Assembly (NCBI GenBank): GCA_025618425.1
Contig: CM046846.1
Location: forward strand, 29,283,075-29,347,074
DNA length: 64,000 nt
Direction: 5' to 3'
Source of the DNA: Heliocidaris tuberculata
Taxonomy: Eukaryota; Echinodermata; Echinoidea; Camarodonta; Echinometridae
Below the pieces are notes generated by a model. That model ran no database searches, was not told where the DNA came from, and was given only the letters and a program-made list of their open reading frames with translations. Positions 55,645-64,000 of the stretch are shown piece by piece; position 1 is the stretch's first letter, and every line of letters starts with the position of its first letter. A program made the translations under genes and the position numbers.

Positions 55645-58320
55645 GAGTTACTTTTCTATGATCTCTTTCTCTATATATTTTCTTCTTCTTTTTTTCCTGT
55701 TTATAATTAATCTTATTTAAGACAACGAGAAGCTGTGTAAGAGAGTTGGAGGGTTTCACTGTTGCTGTGTTAAACTGTTGCAGGACAGCATTAAAATCTC
55801 CTTGTTCTGTGCCCAGTGTGTTCACTCACCATCAAAATCTGTACGCTTGACTGTTAAGAATTATAAGAAAAAGTATCCCTTTTCAGCACTCTCAGCAATT
55901 TATTCCTGTGAATATCTCAGATTAAAGTTACTATTGTGACAAGATATCAAAATCTAGAGGTGAAGAGAAGCATATCTTTGAGCCTAATGTGAGCCTCCAT
56001 AAAATGCCTGAAATAGGAGCCGTTGGTAGTAAGCCTCCATAAAAGTGCTTTTAAAAAAGGGTGTTATAAAATATATATTTTCCTCCTCTTCATGTCGAAT
56101 AGGTATGTTGCCTGAAAAATTTTTTTTTGTGTGAAATAGGGGGGTCATTTTTGACTTTTTGGAACAGTCGTGCGTTACACCCTCTAAATACATAGTGAAC
56201 ACCAATGGGTTTTGGAATGAATGATCAAGGAGATTTTTGAGAATGCCCGAGCTGTTTTTTTTTAAAATATAAATCTTACAAAGAAAAAAGTGTTCTGTGA
56301 ATGATATTTATGATGATAGGGACTAGTGCACCATGTGGTCAGGGAAGAGAAGTTTGACAGAATTCATGTGAGATCTGATTGGTATTGCTGCTTTGTACCC
56401 CAGAGTCAGTGGGTGAATTCAAGTTCGGTGTTGAAAGATGGTTTGGTGTTGGGGCAAAACTAGCACCAGCCACAACATCGAACCTGAAAAGAAGCTGGTG
56501 CTTGGATTGACTTCACTAGGTGTTGAGCTATCAATAATGTGATTGGTATTATTTTTATAAACCCGAATTCGGTGTTGGGGCTGGAATCAGCAGCCCAATG
56601 CACGCTCTCAACACCAACACCAACACCAACACCGAACTTGAAATCACCCACTGCCAAGACTTGGATCCAGTCTAGACACCAATATGATAGATGTCTATTC
56701 TTAACAAGCCGGCACCAATATGGTGCATGGATTCACTTACAGCCTGTCTCAAATCGATTTTTGTTGCTATTGTTTTCTTCATGAGTTGGGTACATTATGT
56801 TCCTAATGTCAAACTTCTTTATGTACTTCAGTTCAAATGTATATTAAGGTAATCTCCTGGTATCAATATGTCATTCTAGGTTTGATTTCAATTAAGCAGC
56901 CAAAGACCATGCCCTGTTGCTATTTACTCTTTTGAATACACAATAAATATTGCACACACTTCTCTCAGACAGATTTCACTAGCTATCCACAATAACACAC
57001 TGTTTTCATTTAGAATCACACTGGGAAATCCCCATTTGGTAACTTATGCAAGATATTGCGCAAGACTTCGTACCTTTTCGTCAACAGCAGGTAGAGGTGT
57101 GAGGGCAGTATTTGGATGGCTCAGGGACTTATAATGAGAGGCAGTTTACATGCCATAGGGTTGAAACAAATTTTGATCAATTCATTGAAGGAAAATAATT
57201 GAGATACATGTTGATGTATTAATGAATAAACTGACTTTGAAATCCAGATTTTGTGGGACATGCTTGAAGTTGTAGAGAAAGTGCCATGAACACCCTGCAT
57301 GCAGAGGCAAATGTCAGCGCTTTTCCAAGAAGCCATCATCATCGTCATGCACATATTCATTTCACTGTTAACAAGAAAATATGATTTATAAAATTTGAGA
57401 GGTCACACATATTCGAAACCTCTAGCAGCAAATCTCTGAAATATTTTATTTCTTCCCAAATCTTCCCAAAACATACTGCCATACTGGTAGGTTTCCCACA
57501 AATTACATGATAATGTACCTGAAAATTAATTTTGATTCCCATTGAAGATCCAGCTACATTTATAATTTGATTTTTGTTTTTATTCTTGTGGAAAATCGCA
57601 AGGAAACGCCAAAGAACAATACCACAGTGACAGGGTCTTTTAGGTGAATTTTTACCTGCCTGATGACTTTGGTGTTGCGTGTCAGTAAGAATTGCAGTAG
57701 ACAACAGTGCATATATGTAGAGACCACAGCTCGTACAATAGTATTCACATGTATTGACATCAGCTCACTGGACGATAGGCTAGCAAGTCAATAGTGACAG
57801 AGTGATGAATTTAGTCTACCACTCGTAGCGATTCGTAGTCCTGGGACCGATTTTGCATTGGAGGGACCTTTTTTAGAATGATCTTATGGTAGGTGACTCA
57901 ATATCTCTTATCATTTATAAAGAAAGTCAACCAACCAAATGAAAAAAAAATGTCAAAAAAAAAAATGTCAAAAAAGAAGAAGAAAAAATAGAAAAAAACG
58001 ATGTAAATTTTGTGTAAATTTGTTAGGTCAGTACTGAGGTACTGGTTCAGATTATTATATTATGTAGATGCTTAGCGAATTGAACTTTGGAGGCAAAGAA
58101 GTGAACTCCTTTGTTGCTGTAATTTTTTATATAAAATGTATATCTTTTATTCTGTACTTGTATAATGATGATTAGCATGTGAAGCCGTGTCCGGCACACC
58201 TACAAAGCCAAATGTTTTGGTTTTATCTTGCCCAGAACAGACCTCCTTGTATATTCCCTGTGCAGGAGATTGTATTTTTTAGTAGCAAGGAAAAAGGATT
58301 AATGTATTCATTGATGATTT
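55645..58320 (+). other. UBE2K: Probable UBE2K 3' UTR and flank
   Basis: Mostly single-copy sequence after the UBE2K stop. AATAAA at 56942-56947 is the best nearby poly(A) signal. A small inverted pair (GTGTTGG/CCAACAC motifs around 56440-56640) and A-rich tracts (57940-58000) occur. No other coding exon seen. Confidence 0.4.
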
Positions 58321-58324
58321 AGTA

Positions 58325-58781
58325 CACTGAACCTGTGTATAAAGACCACTCATGGAAGACGAGGAAAGCAGTCTTTCTGGGCAGGCTGTTCACCTATACA
58401 AGTTTCACTTCAGTGAGATTTACAGTTCTAGAGGAATGGGAAAAAAATATTACAGTCTTTATATTAAGGTGATCATTATAGACTGCAGTGTTGTATTTGA
58501 GTCCGGCCTCGAGGCCATAAGTTAGTGGCCTTGGCCCTGGCCTTGGATCGAGTCACCTGTACAAACCTATGGAAGGTATCATTTTTCAGCGGTCTCGTGA
58601 CTCAGAACTGCCTGCCTCGAATGCTTCACTGATAGACTGTCATCTTTATACTGTAAAACCAGAAACCTTCGCATGCATTTAATGTTTAAATGTTTAAAGT
58701 TTCATGTCGCGAACATTTCTGATTTTACAGTAGACAGGTGGTCTTTGTGGACAGGTGGTGATTCAAGCAGGTGTGACTCTG
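58325..58781. mobile_element. Tc1/mariner-type MITE with a nested insertion
   Basis: Ends CACTGAACCTGTGTATAAAG and AAGCAGGTGTGACTCTGT correspond to the 8291-8480 family. The copy is split at TATAGAC by about 245 bases of foreign DNA (58488-58733). Confidence 0.65.
58649..58734. mobile_element. Small palindromic MITE (TACTGTAAAA ends), nested
   Basis: TACTGTAAAACCAGAAA and TTTCTGATTTTACAGTA are inverted ends of an 86-bp element with AATGTTTAAATGTTTAAA in the middle. TA at both edges. Confidence 0.7.
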
Positions 58782-58945
58782 TTAAAGAGCCCTGTTGTAC
58801 CTGTATGTGATGATAACTAGTTAGCTTGCATTTCCTTTTTTAGATTTTCGTTTTAATCAGTAGGACTTAAATGAAATTACTAGTGAGTTATATTTATTCT
58901 TTATGCCATAGGGATTGGTGTACTTATAGAATCATAACTCTGCTG

Positions 58946-59239
58946 GAAAGAACACAGTGTCCTACATCGTGTTCACAGTGTGTTCACAGTGTGTTCATAT
59001 AGTCGATTCTGTGAAGATGTGATTCACAATGTTAAAACGCTCAAATTTAACAGTGAAGAGGATTTCACACTGTGGACACCTCCACAGTGTGGTTTACCAC
59101 TGAGCGTTCACATAGTGATGTTCAATTTCACACTGTGCATTTACTCGCTAACAGTGTTGAAATGCTTGAATTTAACAGTGTGAAGATCATCTTCACACTG
59201 TTTTCACATTGTGAACACACTGTGTTCTTTCCGGCAGGG
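58946..59239. mobile_element. MITE rich in CACAGTGT motifs
   Basis: Ends CTGGAAAGAACACAGTGT and ACACTGTGTTCTTTCCGG are inverted repeats. The interior has about ten TTCACACTGTG/CACAGTGTG motifs in both orientations. Confidence 0.82.
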
Positions 59240-59927
59240 AATACATCCTGTTTGCAAAGAGAATAAGTTTGAGAAAAAAAATGACATTTTCCTTGTGTTC
59301 AATAAAACATGTAAAATCCTCTAGGCCTGCCTAGCTCTGGAATATATTAGATGTTGTAATGCAAAGTGAGGGTATGATTTTAGAAACTAATTTCAATTAT
59401 TATATGATACATCTAGGAAATGCCCTTCTGTGAATTTGCCCCCCCCCAAAAAAAAAAAAAAGCCTATGAAAGACATATTGGGTCAAAACCGAACATGACA
59501 TTTATTTCCATGTATAAACTGAACACAGTATAACTATGAGACACTCCAGTGAAATTTTTAAAGCGTTTATTTACCAAACCAGTGATATCAATCTCTATGT
59601 AATGATCTCTAAAAAATTTCTTCAGAATTTCCTATATTCAAACTATAAAATTCCCTTTCAAGCCTTTCAAAAAAGAAAAAAAATGATAAGGATAATAATG
59701 ATAGATTATTATATATTTGATGTTGATGATGAATGAAAACAATGTAACAGCAGAGATTCTGTGCACCATGAAATTATATCACCTTATGGGAAAATGCAAC
59801 TTTTTTTTTCTGATGAGAATTAATTTTATTTCAGCATGAAAACCTTATCATATCCAAAGTTTATTCCCCATTTAGTAGCCTATATTATCATAATCATCAG
59901 TACTCATTCAGAAACTCTCTTATGTAG

Positions 59928-60080
59928 CAGTGGAAACTCGCTATAACGAGGTACCAGGAATCTCCTTATATAAGGATTAAAAAAAAAAAAAAGAGAACAT
60001 AAAGACCTGGGACCAGCAAAATTGCCTTGTTATATCAGGAATCCCGTTATATCGGAGCTCTGCATAGCGAGTTTCAACTG
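59928..60080. mobile_element. MITE with CAGTGGAAACTCGCTAT ends
   Basis: Left CAGTGGAAACTCGCTATAAC, right ATAGCGAGTTTCAACTG; sub-terminal TATATAAGG/CCGTTATATCGG pair. Tc1/mariner-like size; TA at the right edge. Confidence 0.75.
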
Positions 60081-60097
60081 TATTCCTAATATCACCA

Positions 60098-60243
60098 GGG
60101 CCTCGTTTCATTAAACTTTTCATCAATAACAATTGCAACAGATCTATGACAAATTTGCTCTCAGCCAATCAAAAGCTTTGATTTCAGTAGCTTATAACAG
60201 TCATTGTGACTTGTCTTGCTAACAAGTTTATGAAACAGGGCCC
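60098..60243. mobile_element. GGGCCCC-family MITE, copy 4
   Basis: Begins GGGCCTCGTTTCATTAAACT, ends TTTATGAAACAGGGCCC; interior in opposite orientation to copies 1 and 2 (GCTCTCAGCCAATCAAAAGC). Confidence 0.85.
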
Positions 60244-60419
60244 TGATCTCTGAAAGAAATATATGTAACCATTATTTAATCATTTATCAATTCAGTATCC
60301 CATCGATTGATTTTCACATGTTGCAGTGCCGGTAAATGTGATTAGCAATTTAAATATGACATATTGGTTTCATTCACAATAATTTCTATACATTTAGTCA
60401 CATGATACATCAAAAGCTA

Positions 60420-60795
60420 ACTTAAAGATAAAGTTGAGTTTTGGTCATGCGATTACATTGTGAAAGAAACTTCTGGAAGCAATTGGGAAAGGTTGATCAT
60501 GTCTAAATAAGGATTGGTGAACACTGTGAGGTTTGGAATCATCAAAATGATAAGAAATCTACCCAAACTTGCTCTAAAGCGCATGCACCGCACACAGAAA
60601 TGGGTATATGGGACTGCACACAGATGTGGCGTGAATGTTCGGCCCGAACACTTCAGATATTTTTCGTCATATTTCGAATATAAGGGCATTTGAAGAGAAA
60701 TCCTTTTCGGGGGACATTTCTACTATTATGTTCTTCCAAACTGACATAACAAGAATGAGAAAACTCACACAATATTTTTCACCTTTCCCTTTAAG
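60420..60795 (+). mobile_element. ~370-bp dispersed element, copy 3
   Basis: Begins TTAAAGATAAAGTTGAGTTT and ends in CCTTTCCCTTTAAG; shares the GTATATGGGACTGCACACAG and TTTTCGGGGGACATTTCTAC parts with the other copies. Confidence 0.8.
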
Positions 60796-61138
60796 CCATT
60801 TACAAAATGTTAATGTTGCAAATCTCTTGGTTCTAAAATGAGGAACTGTGTTTTCCTAATTGTTTTGGCACTGTACATGAAAGTTGGGGCAAATTGATTG
60901 TGAAGTCTTATTTGTTTCATTGCTTGCCCGACTGACCAAGTCACTTATCCCATGCAGTTGGTTTAAGTTTTGATATGAACATCTAGTGTTGGTGTTAACG
61001 AATTTCATACTTAACTTCAGACACAAGATCCATCGGTGTTATTGATGTGAATAGAGTTTATAGTGGGCTATCATTCAAGAATTTGGTAAATGGTGTAAAC
61101 AAATTACAATTCATTAGGTTTAAACACTGACACGAAAC

Positions 61139-61638
61139 NNNNNNNNNNNNNNNNNNNNNNNNNNNNNNNNNNNNNNNNNNNNNNNNNNNNNNNNNNNNNN
61201 NNNNNNNNNNNNNNNNNNNNNNNNNNNNNNNNNNNNNNNNNNNNNNNNNNNNNNNNNNNNNNNNNNNNNNNNNNNNNNNNNNNNNNNNNNNNNNNNNNNN
61301 NNNNNNNNNNNNNNNNNNNNNNNNNNNNNNNNNNNNNNNNNNNNNNNNNNNNNNNNNNNNNNNNNNNNNNNNNNNNNNNNNNNNNNNNNNNNNNNNNNNN
61401 NNNNNNNNNNNNNNNNNNNNNNNNNNNNNNNNNNNNNNNNNNNNNNNNNNNNNNNNNNNNNNNNNNNNNNNNNNNNNNNNNNNNNNNNNNNNNNNNNNNN
61501 NNNNNNNNNNNNNNNNNNNNNNNNNNNNNNNNNNNNNNNNNNNNNNNNNNNNNNNNNNNNNNNNNNNNNNNNNNNNNNNNNNNNNNNNNNNNNNNNNNNN
61601 NNNNNNNNNNNNNNNNNNNNNNNNNNNNNNNNNNNNNN
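61139..61638. other. Assembly gap (500 N)
   Basis: Exactly 500 undetermined bases, a conventional fixed-size scaffold gap. True distance and continuity across it are unknown, so the right-hand 2.4 kb may not be at this spacing from UBE2K. Confidence 1.
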
Positions 61639-62059
61639 TTACAATCCTTTGTTTATGAATAGCGCTTGATATTAGATCTTTTTTATTTCTCTCTCTCTTT
61701 TTTTTCTCAGTAGAGGACTTATTTCACATTCAAATATTACAAATCAATAGAACATTAATCATACACAAATGACAAAAAAGTCAATACGAAATCAAATTTA
61801 AATTACACATATCAGTATCAAATTTTCAAATTAACTCCAACAATTCCTTTAGTAAGTCATCTTTCCTATTTGTTTGTATTGTTTTTCTTTTCTGCTACAT
61901 TGAATATGTATTCTCTTTCTGATTTCTCTTTCAAACACATGTTCCAAGACATGATCTCTTTTTTCTCCCAGTTTTGTTGCGTTCCAAAATAACTTTATGT
62001 ACACTCCAGAATGCTATGGTCAGAAATAAATTAGACTGGTAATTACTTTCTATTTTTTA

Positions 62060-63465
62060 GTAAGTGCAAAATGCTAATTTTGGTTTGCACATTGCTAACT
62101 TTTTGGAATTATATTTTCCACATGCGTGAGAAAAGGTTTGCTTAGTCGCATTCAGTGAAAGCATGGATAATATCTTCTTTTATTTTACACTTTGGACACA
62201 AATCTTCTCTGCTTATACCCATTTAAAGATAATACTTGTAATAGATTATACAATAATTTTAGGTTAAACTCCCGTAACTTATTTTCTTTAACTTGAACAA
62301 GGTTAAGCTTAATTACATGTGACCAGTTTATATCAATGTTAAGTTTATTTTCCCAATATAAACAACGTGTGTTGGTTAAAGTTTCTTGAGGGAAACAATT
62401 TGTATAAAACATTGCTACTCGGTTCATTGATGCATTTTATTTTGTTTCCAATAAGCAAGCTCTGAACATTAAATCCTTCTTGCTATCTAGTGTTAGGAAA
62501 ATTGTCATCGTTTAACTCACGGATCCATACCGCTGGTATTGTTTTTTTAGTCTCGCATAGTCAAACATCGCAGTACATTTGCTTCTTTTGACATTAATCT
62601 TTTCCATCGACTGAAAGCCATTTCTCCCAACTAGTTCTCTACGATAAATTGTACCACTGTCATACCAGTCTTTATAAAAAATAACGACTGATTATTAAAC
62701 GAAATATGTTTATTGTGCCAAATAATTTGATCTTGTATATATATCACTTGAATCAGAGTTGAATGTGTGAACATCTTTCACACTACTAGTAAAAGTCCTA
62801 ATAAGATCTCATGCCTGTAAGATCTCTTTGTAAAAGGTAGGGATTTTCTCTTCATTTATGCTCATGTTGTAATTACAATTTAACAATAAAGTGATACCTC
62901 CTAAGAGGTCTAACCAATTTTATTTCTCTGATTTCTTTCAGAAATCTTCCTAACATTTCAAGCGAAAGCTTAACATTAATTTTGATTCTGTATATTGACC
63001 ATTCGTATTTCACATTCCTCGTAGTCTTCCGTAAGATCACATTTTTTTTCTCCCTCTCTACTTCTTTGATCCTAATTACATTATTCAAAATTTTCATAAT
63101 TTTGGTGGGATTGAATCAACAATAGTCAAGGGGATAATTTGACTAAGTGCTAGACATTTTACCCTACCAAGAATGGTTAGGTTTCGTTTTGCCCAACTAT
63201 CAAGATTTTTTTCCCCCTAACCTCAGAGCTTTATCATTATTAGAATGGATGTAATGACCTAAATATTTTACTGGCTTATCAGCCCACCTTAAATCATACT
63301 TTGCTATAATATAATATTTACTTGTATCTCCCAACCATATCAAGGCTCTTTTTTTTTTTAGTCTTCGGGCCTGCTATGTTACCAAACAATTTTAGCTCAT
63401 GTAAATTTCTTTTAACGAGTTTTTGTCTGGAACCAAAGAAACTATTTTGCTTAATCTTTTCTTCC
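62060..63465 (-). pseudogene. Decayed non-LTR retrotransposon (end of reverse transcriptase and zf-RVT region)
   Basis: Read right to left with many frameshifts. ELKLFGNIAGPKT and YDLRWADKPVKYLGHYIHSN are the late RT region; SWAKRNLTILGRVKCLALSQ and IIPLTIV follow it. Then come IPTFYKEILQAW, IIWHNKHI and DWYDSGTIY. Next are INWSHVIKLNLVQVKENKL and REFNLKLLYNLL, and finally LCPKCKIKEDIIHAFTEC, a zf-RVT-type C-x2-C...H-x4-C motif. The order is that of a LINE ORF2 C-terminus. The element is dead, and its 5' part is missing beyond the poly-A at 63468-63492. Confidence 0.82.
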
Positions 63466-63467
63466 CT

Positions 63468-63492
63468 AAAAAAAAAAAAAAAAAAAAAAAAG
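63468..63492. repeat. Poly-A tract
   Basis: About 24 consecutive A at the 5' side (minus-strand sense) of the LINE fragment. Confidence 0.9.
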
Positions 63493-63611
63493 AACAACTG
63501 GTATTATATTGTAATATTTATCATTAACTTTATGATGTCCTTCCCATTACACTCATATGTTTCAATATTTGACAAATTACATTTTATTTGATATTTATGC
63601 CCCTTTTCCAG

Positions 63612-63710
63612 GGTGATTTTAAAGGAGGCTGCCCTCTATATCCGACGGTCACCTTTACATATATCCAACTCCACGATGAATCAAACTGTAATTTTGTCAT
63701 TGGCATGCAC
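63612..63710 (+). CDS. Internal exon of an unrecognised gene
   Basis: Acceptor CCCTTTTCCAG|GGTGAT and donor ATGCAC|GTGAGT enclose 99 bases with one open frame: GDFKGGCPLYPTVTFTYIQL then HDESNCNFVIGMH. Mixed, non-repetitive codon use and good splice sites on both sides argue for a real 0-0 exon. It lies between a dead LINE and a poly-C tract. I do not recognise the protein family. The rest of the gene would be across the gap or beyond the window. Confidence 0.55.
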
Positions 63711-63744
63711 GTGAGTAGTCAAAAGAAAGAGTATATAGGTACAT

Positions 63745-63763
63745 TACCCCCCCCCCCCCCCCC
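63745..63763. repeat. Poly-C tract
   Basis: About 18 C in a row just after the orphan exon's donor. Confidence 0.9.
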
Positions 63764-64000
63764 GCCATCATTTCTAGCTCATCCTAGCATTCCCACCCCA
63801 CATAAAAGTCAATTTTAATTCTGGGCTGTAATAAACATAGTAATAACACGCATATCACGTAATGAAATTTACTCTCAATAGCATATTCATTTCTTTCCTT
63901 TTTTTAAAGCAACATCGCTTCTTAAATATTAAGGTCTGTTGAATTATTTTTTTTCCGTTTATTGCTCTATATGTTTGTAACTTATGTGTGAAGTGTGTTT

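Overview
This window looks like nuclear DNA from a marine invertebrate deuterostome, most likely an echinoderm or close relative. The sequence is AT-rich, with short GT-AG-spliced exons scattered through long introns and very dense small DNA transposons (MITEs, foldbacks). Two conserved genes are assembled here completely, and both match vertebrate/invertebrate metazoan orthologues in length. The taxon is an inference from gene structure and repeat style; no barcode gene is present.

Layout. 1-2.0 kb: repeats only. 2.0-12.7 kb (+): a four-coding-exon gene for a 124-residue secreted protein with a six-cysteine module and an EGF-like domain. All its introns are phase 1, and its first intron (7 kb) is full of transposon insertions, two of which have an uninterrupted 'empty' paralogue nearby. 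19.2-32.4 kb (-): PRPS, ribose-phosphate pyrophosphokinase, seven coding exons, 318 residues, with probable long 3' UTR towards 15.4 kb. Its introns hold a tandem ~144-bp repeat, a three-copy ~370-bp tandem, and a 1.3-kb foldback. 32.4-44.6 kb: a transposon graveyard between the divergent PRPS and UBE2K genes. It includes hAT-type MITEs with 8-bp target duplications, a broken transposon ORF, an inverted ~25-bp satellite array, a C2H2 zinc-finger fossil, a 1,256-bp PIF/Harbinger-like element carrying a frameshifted MADF-like gene, and a tRNA-Arg(UCU)-like sequence inside a repeat. 44.66-55.64 kb (+): UBE2K (E2-25K ubiquitin-conjugating enzyme with UBA domain), five coding exons, 199 residues. 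55.6-61.1 kb: probable UBE2K 3' UTR and more MITEs. 61,139-61,638: a 500-base assembly gap. 61.6-63.5 kb (-): a decayed non-LTR retrotransposon. 63.6 kb (+): one good internal exon of an unrecognised gene.

The three genes have unrelated jobs (extracellular signalling or matrix, PRPP synthesis, ubiquitin conjugation), so no operon-like logic is expected. I found no convincing new multi-gene system. The most interesting material is the mobile-element structure: exact insertions readable from filled/empty paralogue pairs, foldbacks whose arms are built from short motif arrays, a 12-copy dispersed GAACNTCCGTGA motif over 4 kb, and a recurring architecture of body + (GACG)n + terminal GC hairpin at three loci.
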